Positions 1-8,079 of a DNA stretch of 64,000 nt are shown here, one piece after another. The DNA lies in the NCBI GenBank assembly GCA_963800865.1, contig CAWDCL010000002.1, positions 186,001 through 250,000 of the forward strand, read 5' to 3'. This DNA is from JALOKP01 sp963800865. Its GTDB lineage: Bacteria > Acidobacteriota > Polarisedimenticolia > J045. Within the stretch, counting starts at the first letter, position 1, and each line of letters opens with the position of its first letter. The notes below the pieces were generated by a model. That model made no database searches and had not been told where the DNA came from. It saw only the letters and a list, made by a program, of their open reading frames with translations. The position numbers and the translations under genes are program-made.

Positions 1-39
1 GGGCTCTCGGCGGTGATGCTCAAGATCCTGCAGGGTTGA
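1..39 (+). CDS. Possible 3' end of an upstream gene
   Basis: From the first base a frame runs plus-strand to TGA at 37-39, ending in the residues VMLKILQG. It could be the tail of a gene entering from the left and converging on the DUF309 gene, overlapping its end by 20 bp. Only 12 codons are visible, so no family can be named and it may be chance. Confidence 0.25.
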   Translation, partial: GLSAVMLKILQG

Positions 40-415
40 CCCGGATCCGCGGCAGCGGGAGCGATTGCAGTCCTTCGAGGCCGTCCGGGCCGGCGATCTC
101 GAGCTGCCGCTGCCAGCCGCGCATGTCGTCGAGCAGCCCCGCCACGTCGATCCCGCGCCAGCCCGGCGCGAACGGCTCGAGGTGCGCGAGGGCGCGGCGC
201 AGCATGATCGTCGCCCCCTGCCAGTTGCCGCGCCGCACGTGGTGCAGCGTGACGGCGGCCTGCAGCATCCCCTGGTAGAGCACGCGGTGAGGCGCGAGGT
301 CGGCCTTCCACTCCAGCTCCAGCACCTCGTGACACTCGAAGAAGTCGCCGCGGTTGAACAGCTCGATCCCCTGCCGCACCCGCGGCGCGAGCCCCGGCTC
401 AGCGGCTGCGGCCAT
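20..415 (-). CDS. DUF309 family protein
   Basis: A 131-residue protein with the DUF309 signature: a helical domain containing FNRGDFFECHEVLELEWK near residue 20, then YQGMLQAAVTLHHVRRGN and a leucine-rich repeat-like helix around ALAHLEPF. DUF309 proteins are small, all-helical and of unknown biochemical role. A longer frame opens at 547, but those extra residues are low-complexity Arg/Ser; ATG at 415 places the conserved part at the N-terminus and overlaps the preceding receiver-like gene by 17 bp, which fits translational coupling. It is the last gene of the fumarylacetoacetase cluster. The family call is firm; a functional link to tyrosine breakdown is not shown. Confidence 0.75.
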   Translation of the reverse strand: MAAAAEPGLAPRVRQGIELFNRGDFFECHEVLELEWKADLAPHRVLYQGMLQAAVTLHHVRRGNWQGATIMLRRALAHLEPFAPGWRGIDVAGLLDDMRGWQRQLEIAGPDGLEGLQSLPLPRIRVNPAGS

Positions 416-800
416 GACGCACCACGACCGCGCCGGGGTTTCCGGCGACCAGCCCGTTGGGGACGACCTCGGTGCAGCCCGCGGCGCGGCCGCGCGCGAG
501 GAGCGCCTCGTCGATGTGCGGGCCGTAGCCGACGACCGGCACCGCACCCTGCTCGCGCACCAGCGCGACGAGCGCCTCCCACGGCGCGCGCGCGGCGAGG
601 TTGACCAGCACGAGCAGCGGCTGCGCGTCGAGCGCGGCTCGCAGCGTGTCGGGCGCGGTGACGCAGCGCGGCCGGTAGCCCGCCTCGGCCAGCGCCCCCT
701 CGATCTTCGCCCGCAGGAAGAGGTTGTCCTCGATCAGCACGACCGTGGGCCGCTCCGCCGCCGGAACGCTCATCGGCGGGACCTTGCCCTCGCCCGTCAC
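399..800 (-). CDS. Receiver-like domain protein, phosphoacceptor missing
   Basis: A 133-residue single-domain protein with the opening of a CheY-type receiver (PTVVLIEDNLFLRAKIEGAL, residues 18-37, with the acidic pair ED), an alternating beta/alpha pattern, and GCTEVVPNGL near the end where the receiver Lys region should be. At the phosphoacceptor strand the sequence is LLVLVNLAAR, so Asn stands where Asp is expected and phosphorylation in the usual way looks impossible. The GTG start at 800 overlaps the fumarylacetoacetase stop (GTGA); a downstream ATG at 773 is an alternative. It may be a phosphorylation-independent partner protein. No kinase lies nearby. Confidence 0.6.
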   Translation of the reverse strand: MTGEGKVPPMSVPAAERPTVVLIEDNLFLRAKIEGALAEAGYRPRCVTAPDTLRAALDAQPLLVLVNLAARAPWEALVALVREQGAVPVVGYGPHIDEALLARGRAAGCTEVVPNGLVAGNPGAVVVRHGRSR

Positions 801-2099
801 CCGGCGGCCGGCAGCACGGTGCCGGTGACTTCGCCGAAGCCGACCCGCACCCCGTCCCGCTCCGCGCCGGCGGTGATCGCCAGCTCGTCGCCGTCCTCGA
901 GAAAGGTGCGCGTCTCGCCGGAGGGCAGCGCGAGCGGCTCGGTCCCGCGCCAGGAGAGCTCGAGCAGGCTCCCGCGCGACTCCTTCGTCGGGCCGCTGAT
1001 CGTCCCCGAGGCGATCAGGTCGCCCGGGCGCAGGTTGCAGCCGGTGATGGTGTGGTGCGCCACCTGCTGGCGGACGTTCCAGTAGAGGTGGCGATGATTG
1101 CTGCGCGCGATCCGGGCCCGCTCCGCCATCTTCGCGGTCTTCAGCCAGACGTCGAGCGCGATGTCGAACGACCAGGGCTCGGTTTCGGAGAGATACGGCA
1201 GCGGGGGCGGGTCATGCTGGGGCGGGCCCTCGACGCGGAACGGCAGGAGGGCCTCGAGCGTCACGACCCAGGGCGAGATCGAGGTCGCGAAGTTCTTGGC
1301 CAGGAACGGCCCGAGCGGCTGGTACTCCCACTTCTGGATGTCGCGCGCGCTCCAGTCGTTGACCAGCACGAAGCCGAAGATCTGCTCGTGCGCCCGCCCG
1401 AGCGGGATCGGCTCGCCGAGCGCGTTCCCCGGCCCGGTGAAGAAGCCGACCTCCAGCTCGAAGTCGAGCTGCCGGGTGGGGCCGAAGACGCGGCGCCGCC
1501 GCGCCGTCGGGCATCGTCTGCCCCCGCGGGCGCCGGATCGGCGTGCCCGAGACGACGATCGAGCTGGCGCGCCCGTGGTAGCCGACCGGCAGGTGCAGCC
1601 AGTTCGGCAGCAGCGCGTTCTCCTTGCCGCGGAACATCACGCCGACGTTCGTCGCGTGCTCGCGCGAGGAGTAGAAGTCGGTGTAGTCGCCGACTTCGAC
1701 CGGCAGCAGGAGCGTCACCGCGGCCCGCGGCACGAGCGCCGCGTCGCGCAGCCGCTCGTTCCCCTGCAGCTCCGCGTTCGCGGCGTCGAGCAGGCCGGCG
1801 ATCCGCTGCCGTGCGGCGCTCCAGGCCGCGCCGCCCAGCGCGATCAGCGGGTTGAGCGAGGCGCGCTCGAACAGCCGCCTGCCGTCGAGCGGGGTGCCGC
1901 GGAACATCCCCGCGGCGTCGAGCGCGGCGAGGTCGAGCACGTGCTCGCCGATCGCGACCCCGAGGCGCGGCGGCGAGCCGCCGCAGCGGAAGATGCCGTA
2001 GGGGAGGTTCTGGATCGGGAAGTCCGAGCCGGCGGGGACGGGCACCCACGAGCGGCGCTTCGCGTCGTGGGTGGCGTCGAGGGGCGGGGCGGAACTCAT
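797..2099 (-). CDS. fahA: Fumarylacetoacetase (one frameshift)
   Basis: Fumarylacetoacetase hydrolyses fumarylacetoacetate to fumarate and acetoacetate, the last step of tyrosine and homogentisate breakdown. The N-terminal part (from 2099) carries YTDFYSSREHATNVGVMFRG and LPVGYHGRASSIVVSGTPI, both typical of the FAH metal and active-site region. The C-terminal part carries VNDWSARDIQKWEYQPLGPF and RPGDLIASGTISGP. The two halves are in different frames; homology switches near 1490-1500 in a GCCGCGCC-rich stretch, and the joined length (about 433 aa) matches the family. A single-base indel, probably an assembly error, is the simplest reading. It follows the unknown gene at 2110-3051 by 10 bp, so the two are probably co-transcribed. 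Confidence 0.88.
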
Positions 2100-2109
2100 C
2101 GGCGAGACC

Positions 2110-3051
2110 TCACATCAGCCCGAGCGCGGCGAGATCCTCTCGCGGCTCGTCGAAGCTGCAGCTGCCGAACGATAGCACCGCCTCGCGCCGGGCGCGGGCG
2201 ATCTCGTCGGCGCCGACGGCCCAGGCGCCGGCCCGGAAGTGACCGTCCTCGAAGCGGAAGTACGCCGCGTCCTGCTGCTCGAGGATCCCGGCCAGCTGGG
2301 TCTCCGAGAGCCCGCGCAGGAAGGCCAGCACGCCGCCGCCGAAGACGTTCAGGAAGCCGTGCATCGTCGCCTGCACGGTCTCGTCCCGGCGCCGCAGCGG
2401 GTGGTGCAGGCCGGCGGTCGCCTTGAACGGCACCTGGGCCTCGCGGCAGGCGACCAGCACCGCCGCCACCTGCTCGCAGGACGGAAACGCCGCCGCCTCG
2501 AGCCCCCCGGTGCGCAGCTTGAACCCCGCGGCGCCGCCGGCCGCGCCGAGCGCGTCGGTCGCGACGTCGAGAGCGCGGCGCCAGTCGCCGGCGAGCGGGA
2601 CCTCGAAGTAAGGGCGGATCGCGCCGATTCGCGGCAGCGCGTCGTCGAGCAGCGCCGCGAGGGCGTCGGCGTCCTCGAGCAGGGCGGGCGGCAAGCGGGT
2701 CTCGAGCACGTCGACGGCGACGCGCCCGCGGTGGCGGGCCTCGAACGCGCGCATCGACGCGAGGTCGGCGTCGAGGCCGGCCAGGAAGTCGGCCGGATCG
2801 GCGCCGCCGCGGCCGAGCGCGGCGAAACGGAAAGGCTGCCCGGGGTCGTCGGGGAACAGCTCGGCGGCGAAGGGGTCGAGCTCAGGAAGGCGCGCGGCCG
2901 GGATCACGAAGCGGCCGAGCATGAAGGCGTCGGCGCCGGCGCGGAAGGCGGCGTAGTTGCGGATCGCGGGGTCCAGCGCCAGCCCGGCCGGCGGGAAGAG
3001 CCCCGCGTAGTCGATCACGCCCGCCATCAGGGCGCGCAGTGCGCCGTCCAT
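2110..3051 (-). CDS. Conserved protein of unknown function beside fumarylacetoacetase
   Basis: A 313-residue soluble protein with no signal peptide. It opens with IDYAGLFPPAGLALDPAIRN followed by YAAFRAGADAFMLGRFVIPA and has FKLRTGG near residue 150, FKATAGLHHP near 190 and FLNVFGG soon after. I recognise this as a recurrent uncharacterised family with an N-terminal DYAGLFPPA signature but know no activity for it. ATG at 3051 is preceded by GGGGAGGAG, a strong ribosome site, which supports this start over the in-frame readthrough from the YceI gene upstream. The KxRTGG and KATAGLHHP stretches look like beta-strand ends of an aldolase-type barrel, which is only a guess. Tight coupling to fumarylacetoacetase suggests a role in aromatic catabolism. 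Confidence 0.6.
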   Translation of the reverse strand: MDGALRALMAGVIDYAGLFPPAGLALDPAIRNYAAFRAGADAFMLGRFVIPAARLPELDPFAAELFPDDPGQPFRFAALGRGGADPADFLAGLDADLASMRAFEARHRGRVAVDVLETRLPPALLEDADALAALLDDALPRIGAIRPYFEVPLAGDWRRALDVATDALGAAGGAAGFKLRTGGLEAAAFPSCEQVAAVLVACREAQVPFKATAGLHHPLRRRDETVQATMHGFLNVFGGGVLAFLRGLSETQLAGILEQQDAAYFRFEDGHFRAGAWAVGADEIARARREAVLSFGSCSFDEPREDLAALGLM

Positions 3052-3085
3052 GGACTCCTCCCCGGCTGCGTCGGATTCGGGAACG

Positions 3086-3206
3086 GTAGGGGCCGGCCTC
3101 CGTGCCGGCCCGAAACGCCCTGAAAAAGGTACGGGCCGGCACGGAGGCCGGCCCCTACGATACCGCGACCCGCGGCGAACGGGCGGCCACAGAGGGCCGA
3201 CCCTAC
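3086..3206. repeat. Cluster of three GTAGGG hairpin repeats
   Basis: Three copies of a roughly 27-bp element lie between the YceI gene and its downstream neighbour: 3086-3112 on the plus strand, and 3132-3158 and 3180-3206 on the minus strand. Each begins GTAGGG and folds into a short hairpin with loop CTCCGT or CTCTGT; the first two copies form one larger palindrome centred near 3122. The third is a variant whose stem bases differ mostly in pairs. Related copies occur at 17485, 44691-44817 and 49360. Confidence 0.85.
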
Positions 3207-3789
3207 TGACGCCGTCGGCCTCGACGCTGATCTCGATCTTGACGTCGTCGCCGAGCAGCGCGCCGCCGACGTCCATCACCTTGTTCCAGGTCATGCCGTA
3301 GTCCTTGCGGTTGATCGTGAAGGTCGTCGAGAACCCGGCCTTCTTCCCGAAGTCCTTCGAGTCCAGCACGCCGAGGACCTTCACCGGCACGATGATCGAC
3401 TTGGTCACGCCGTGCATCGTGAAGTCGCCGGTCACCTCGAGCGTGTCCTTCCCCTTGGGAACGACCTTGGTGCTCTTGAAGGCCAGCGTCGGGAACTTGG
3501 CGACGTCGAAGAAGTCGGGCGAGCGCAGGTGGCCGTCGCGCTTCTCGTTGTTGGTGTCGATGCTGTTGGCGTCGACCGTGAACTGCACGGTCGAGGCGGC
3601 CGCGTTCGCCGGGTCGTACTGGATCGCCCCGTCGAACTTCTGGAACTTGCCCTGCACGTCGGTGAAGATGTGGCGGATCGAGAACAGGACCGTCGTGTGC
3701 GCGGCGTCGATCTTGTAGCCGGCGGCCCAGGCCAGCGGCAGGGCCGCGAGCACGATCGCGGCGGTGAGCAGGATTCGGGTCTTGCGCAT
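3203..3789 (-). CDS. YceI-like periplasmic lipid-binding family protein
   Basis: A secreted protein of about 195 residues. A signal peptide (MRKTRILLTAAIVLAALPLA) ends near residue 22 and is followed by YKIDAAHTTVLFSIRHIFTD, the YceI opening, then LRSPDFFDVAKFPTLAFKST and VTGDFTMHGVTKSIIVPVKV, all standard YceI strands. YceI proteins are lipocalin-like barrels that bind long isoprenoid-type lipids in the periplasm. No stop lies in frame where the family normally ends: the frame runs on through the repeat cluster into the downstream gene. A TAG belonging to a repeat copy sits at 3205-3203 but one frame off, so a single missing base could hide the true stop. I end the gene there. Confidence 0.8.
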
Positions 3790-3897
3790 CTTCGTATTCT
3801 CCTGTGAGGGAAGGCGGACCGTCCGGTCCGTCGGGAGATCATAGGGAGATCGCCCGCTTCGGCAAGCCGCGCCGTGACGGGGATCACTTACTGCAAG

Positions 3898-5019
3898 TTA
3901 GACTGATTTGATGTCGAAGTAGTGCGACGCGCGCCCGTCGCCGTGATCGGCCCGGTAGAGCCCGTCCCGCACGCGCTCCAGCCGCTCGACCGGAAACTTC
4001 CCGCTGCCGTCGGGCAGGTCGAGCACGTACTCGGGGATCGCGGGGCCGGAGATCCGGCCGCGCAGCGCGCGGTGGATCGCGAGCCCGCGCTCGATCGTCA
4101 CGCGGAAGCGCGCGGTGCCGGCCACGCGGTCGGGGTGGTGCAGGTAGTAGGGCTTGATCCCCGCGCCATAGAGCGCCCCGAACAGCTCGGCCAGCGTCGC
4201 CGGGTCGTCGTTCACCCCGCGCAGCAGGACGGTCTGGTTCAGGACCGGGATGCCGCCCCCCTGGAGTGTCCGGATCGCGCGGTAGAACCCCTCCGAGAGC
4301 TCCCGCGGGTGGCTGGTGTGGACCGCGAACCAGATCGGCACCGGGCTGGCCGCGATCAGCCGGCCGACCAGCCGGTCGGTCACGCGCGGCGGGTCGTGGA
4401 CCGGCGCGCGGGTGTGGATCCGCACGTTGCGCAGGCCCGGGAGCGCGTCGAGCGCGCGCAGGATCTGCGCCAGCTCCTCGTCGGGCAGCACCAGCGGGTC
4501 GCCGCCCGAGAGGATCACCTCGCGCAGCCCGGTGTCGCCGCGCAGCGAGCGGATCGCGTCCAGGATCTCGCCCAGCCGCGGCTCGACCGTCTGCCCGGCC
4601 CGGAAGCAGAAGCGGCAGTAGAAGTGGCAGCGGTGCGTCACGAGCAGCAGCGCGCGGTCGCGGTACTTCCGGACCAGGAACGGATGGGACTTCAGCGGCT
4701 GCTCTCCGACCGGGTCGTCGATCGCGTCGGGGTCGAAGGCGGTCTCCTCGGGGTCGGGCCAGGCGATCCGGCGCAGCGGGTCGGCCGGCCCACCGTCGCG
4801 GAACAGCTCGACGTAGGGGCGCGGGAAGCGTGCCGGCAGGCGCCGCATCGCGGCGCGAGCCGCCGCGTCGAGCGGCACACCCAGCCGGGCCGCGGCCTCG
4901 GCCAGGGGGACGGCGGGGGACCCGGCCCAGCGATGCGTCGGAACGGCCGCCGCGCCGTCGATTCCGTCGGCTTGGGCCTCGTGGGCCTCACGGGTCTCGT
5001 GGGGATCGCGGTTCGGCAC
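3898..5019 (-). CDS. epmB: EF-P beta-lysylation protein EpmB (lysine 2,3-aminomutase-like)
   Basis: Radical-SAM, PLP-dependent aminomutase of 373 residues. The iron-sulfur motif is HRCHFYCRFCFR (CxxxCxxC) near residue 130. ILSGGDPLVLPDEEL is the SAM-binding GGD region, and IKPYYLHHPD with GTARFRV is the PLP-lysine region shared with KamA and EpmB. EpmB isomerises (S)-alpha-lysine to (R)-beta-lysine, which EpmA then attaches to EF-P. The gene is divergent from efp, with 144 bp between the starts, and epmA follows efp, so the EpmB reading is preferred over catabolic KamA. The N-terminal 40 residues are low-complexity, so the true start could be a little further in. Confidence 0.88.
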   Translation of the reverse strand: MPNRDPHETREAHEAQADGIDGAAAVPTHRWAGSPAVPLAEAAARLGVPLDAAARAAMRRLPARFPRPYVELFRDGGPADPLRRIAWPDPEETAFDPDAIDDPVGEQPLKSHPFLVRKYRDRALLLVTHRCHFYCRFCFRAGQTVEPRLGEILDAIRSLRGDTGLREVILSGGDPLVLPDEELAQILRALDALPGLRNVRIHTRAPVHDPPRVTDRLVGRLIAASPVPIWFAVHTSHPRELSEGFYRAIRTLQGGGIPVLNQTVLLRGVNDDPATLAELFGALYGAGIKPYYLHHPDRVAGTARFRVTIERGLAIHRALRGRISGPAIPEYVLDLPDGSGKFPVERLERVRDGLYRADHGDGRASHYFDIKSV

Positions 5020-5163
5020 GGCCGAGAAGATACGGGAATCGGCGGCCCCTTGCCCGATTTGGCCCCGCGGCGCCGGGCTGGCCTATAATCCCGCGGTTTC
5101 GAACCCCGAACCGTCCGAGGATCCGCCCGGCCGCGCTGCCGGGCTCCGTTATCGAGGTGTGCC
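5020..5163. promoter_or_regulatory. Divergent epmB/efp intergenic region
   Basis: The only gap between the two outward-facing genes, so it must hold both promoters and the leader of efp. I see no convincing -35/-10 pair; the AT-richest part is around 5085-5100 (TATAATCCCG), a possible -10 for efp. CGAGGTGT just before 5164 is the efp ribosome site. Confidence 0.4.
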
Positions 5164-5727
5164 GTGCTGGAAACGAGCGATCTGAGAAAAGGGGCGAAGC
5201 TGGAGATCGAGGGCGAGCCGTACATCGTCGTCGAGTCCCAGTTCGTGAAGCCGGGCAAGGGGAACGCCTTCGTCCGTTGCCGCATCCGGAGCATGACCAC
5301 GGGGCGCACGATCGAGCGCACCTGGAAGTCGGGCGAGACGATCGACCCCTGCGTCCTGGAAGAGCGCCCGATGCAGTTCATGTACCACGAGATGGGCGCC
5401 TACCACTTCATGGACACCGGCAACTACGAGCAGATCGAGCTGACCGACGACCAGCTCGGCGAGACCGGCCAGTGGCTCACCGAGAACCTCGAGGTCAGGA
5501 TCCTGCTGCACAACGGCCGGGCGATCTCGGTCGACCCGCCGAACTTCGTCGAGCTGGACATCGTCGAGGGGGAGCCGGCGGTCAAGGGCGACACCAAGAC
5601 CAACGCGATGAAGCAGGTCGTCCTCTCCACCGGCGCCAAGGTGATGGTCCCGATGTTCGTCGGCAACGACGAGCGGATCCGGATCGACACCCGCACCGGC
5701 GAGTACGTCGAGCGCGTCAAGCGCTAG
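5164..5727 (+). CDS. efp: Translation elongation factor P
   Basis: A complete 187-residue EF-P with its three beta-barrel domains. EF-P binds ribosomes stalled on polyproline and promotes peptide bond formation. The modification loop reads FVKPGKGNAF, putting the target lysine at residue 32 (position 34 in the E. coli numbering), which with epmA and epmB present is predicted to carry beta-lysine. The C-terminal signature DTKTNAMKQVVLSTGAKVMV is typical. It starts with GTG at 5164 behind CGAGGTGT and ends 10 bp before epmA. The frame is clean. The proline-rich protein at the right edge of the window is one plausible client. Confidence 0.97.
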   Translation: MLETSDLRKGAKLEIEGEPYIVVESQFVKPGKGNAFVRCRIRSMTTGRTIERTWKSGETIDPCVLEERPMQFMYHEMGAYHFMDTGNYEQIELTDDQLGETGQWLTENLEVRILLHNGRAISVDPPNFVELDIVEGEPAVKGDTKTNAMKQVVLSTGAKVMVPMFVGNDERIRIDTRTGEYVERVKR

Positions 5728-5737
5728 GCGCGGGCGC

Positions 5738-6728
5738 GTGGCCACTCCCGCGCACCGCGAGCTGGCGCGGCGGCTGCCGCTCCTGGCCGCCCGCGCCGAG
5801 GTCCTGGCGGGGATCCGGTCGTTCTTCCGCGAGCGCGGCTTTCTCGAGGCCGAGACGCCGGCCCGCGTCGTCTGCCCCGGACTCGAGCCGCACCTCGTCG
5901 CGCTGCCGGCGGGTGCGGACCGCTGGCTGATCACCAGCCCCGAGCTGCACCTCAAGCGCCTGGTCGCGGCCGGCGCGGAGCGCGTCTTCGAGCTGGCGCG
6001 CTGCTGGCGCGGCGACGAGCGCGGCGAGCAACACCTCACCGAGTTCACGATGCTCGAGTGGTACCGCGCGAACGAGGGACTCGACGCGCTGGTCGACGAC
6101 TGCGCGGCGCTCCTGCCGGCGGCGGCGCGCGCGGCGGGGCGCGACCCGGCGGCGGTACCGGGCTGCGACCTGACCGCGCCGCCCGAGCGCCTGACCGTGC
6201 GCGAGGCGTTCGACCGCTGGGCCGGAACCGACCTCGCGGCGCACCGCGAGCGCGGCGCGCTGGCCACGGCGGCGCGGCGGCTGGAGGTCGCGACCGCCCC
6301 GGACGACAGCTGGGACGACGTCTTCTTCCGGATCTTCCTGGCGCGCGTCGAGCCGCACCTGGGCCGCGGCCGGATGACCGTCCTGTCCGAGTTCCCGGCC
6401 TCGCAGGCCGCGCTGGCCCGCGTGCGCGACGACGCCGACGTGGCCGGTCGCGCTGCGCTTCGAGCTGTACGCGGCGGGGGTCGAGCTGGCGAACGCCTTC
6501 GACGAGCTGACCGACCCTGCGGAGCAGCGGCGGCGCCACGAGGCCGACCGCGCAGCGCGGCGGGCCGCCGGGCGCGAGGTGCCGGCGCTGGACGAGGAGT
6601 TCCTCGCGGCGCTCGAGGCGGGGATGCCGCCGTGCGCGGGGATCGCGCTCGGCGTCGACCGGCTGGTGGCGCTGGTGCTGGGGCTCGACGGGGCGCGCGA
6701 CGCGGTGGCGTTTCCGGACGAGGTCTGA
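5738..6728 (+). CDS. epmA: EF-P lysine ligase EpmA (one frameshift)
   Basis: A class II lysyl-tRNA synthetase catalytic core without the anticodon-binding domain, about 330 residues when joined, as in EpmA/GenX. Motif 2 lies in ELARCWRGDERGEQHLTEFT and motif 1 in FLEAETPARVVCPGLEPH. After a frameshift near 6440-6455, homology continues as RFELYAAGVELANAFDELTD and ends with motif 3 ALGVDRLVALVLGLD before TGA at 6726. EpmA activates (R)-beta-lysine and joins it to the EF-P loop lysine. GTG at 5738 is 10 bp behind efp, consistent with an efp-epmA operon. The shift sits in a GTGGCCGGTCGCGC stretch and is probably an assembly error. Confidence 0.87.
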
Positions 6729-6815
6729 GCGGGATCGATCCGGCGAGCCGCACACTGAGTGCCCGACCGGCGTATCCTTCCCTTCCCCCACCCGTCGCGA
6801 CCGGAGCCCTCTCCG

Positions 6816-8034
6816 ATGACGACGAAGCACTCGCGCCCGCACGCCGCGCACGGCCAGGACGTGGGCCTCGACACAATGGCGATCCACGCCGGCCAGGCTC
6901 CCGACCCGCTCACCGGTGCGGTCGCGCCGCCGATCTACCAGTCCTCGACCTTCGCCTTCGAATCCCCCGCGCAGGGGGCGCGCCGTTTCGCCGGCACCGA
7001 GGCCGGGTACATCTACACGCGGATCGACAACCCGACGACGCGGATGCTCGAGGACTGCGTCGCCGCGCTGGAGCGCGGCACCCAGGGGCTGGCGACCGCG
7101 ACCGGGATGGCGGCGGTCTGCACCGTCTTCTTCTCGCTGCTCCGTTCCGGCGACCACGTCGTCGCGACCGAGGCGCTGTACGGCCCCTCGCGGCTGGTCC
7201 TCGAGCACGACTTCGCGCGCTTCGGCGTCGGCTCGACTTTCGTCGACACCGGCGACCTGGCCGCCGTCGAGCGCGCCTTCCGGCCCGAGACGAAGCTGCT
7301 CTTCCTCGAGACCCCCGCCAACCCGACGCTGCGGCTGGCCGACCTCGCGGCGTGCGCGGCGCTCGCGGCGCGGCACGGCGCGATCGTCGCCGTCGACAAC
7401 ACCTTCGCCTCGCCGGTGCTGCAGCGCCCGCTCGAGCACGGCGCGCAGATCACGCTGCACAGCACGACCAAGCACATCAACGGCCACAGCGACGTCGTCG
7501 GCGGGGTGATCGTCGCGCGCGACCCGGCGCTGCTGAAGACGCTGCGCCGCGGGCGCACCTACCTCGGCGGGACGATGGACCCGCACCAGGCCTGGCTGAC
7601 GCTGCGCGGGCTGAAGACGCTGCCGATGCGGGTGCGGACCGCGCAGGAGAGCGCACTGCGGCTCGCGCAGCGGCTCGAGGCCCACCCCGCGGTGGCCCGC
7701 GTCTTCTACCCCGGCCTGCCCAGCCACCCGCAGTTCGAGCTCGCGCGGCGGCAGATGGACGGCCCCGGCTCGATCATCGCGTTCGAGCTGAAGGGGGGGT
7801 ACGGCGCCGGCGTGACGATGCTCGAGTCGCTGCAGCTGATGACGCTGGCGGTCTCGCTCGGCGGGGTCGAGACGCTGATCGAGCACCCGGCATCGATGAC
7901 GCACGCCGGGCCTCGCGGCCGCCGAGCTGACGGCCTGCGGGATCACGGCCGGGCTGGTTCGGCTCGCCGTCGGCTGCGAGTCGGTCGCCGACCTGGAGGC
8001 GGACATGGTGAAGGGGCTCGACGCGGTGAGCTGA
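6816..8034 (+). CDS. Cys/Met metabolism PLP enzyme, trans-sulfuration type (one frameshift)
   Basis: A fold-type I PLP enzyme of about 405 residues (cystathionine gamma-synthase, beta/gamma-lyase, methionine gamma-lyase family). The start region has LDTMAIHAGQAPDPLTGAVA and the substrate Tyr region YIYTRIDNPTTRMLE. The PLP lysine is in LHSTTKHINGHSDVVGG, and SLGGVETLIEHPASMTHAG is the C-terminal signature. The frame then shifts near 7905-7910 at a GCCGGGCC run and homology ends as ITAGLVRLAVGCESVADLE before TGA at 8032. Side activity cannot be decided from sequence; TGMAAV and the lack of neighbouring methionine genes leave synthase and lyase both open. It lies 87 bp after epmA with its own ribosome site. 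Confidence 0.85.
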
Positions 8035-8079
8035 GCGCGAGCGGGACTCGGGCCCGTTGGCGGCGCCTCCAGCGCGGGG

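Noticed and set aside
5149..6876. A 575-codon minus-strand frame opposite efp and epmA
   Set aside because: Shadow of two well-conserved genes.
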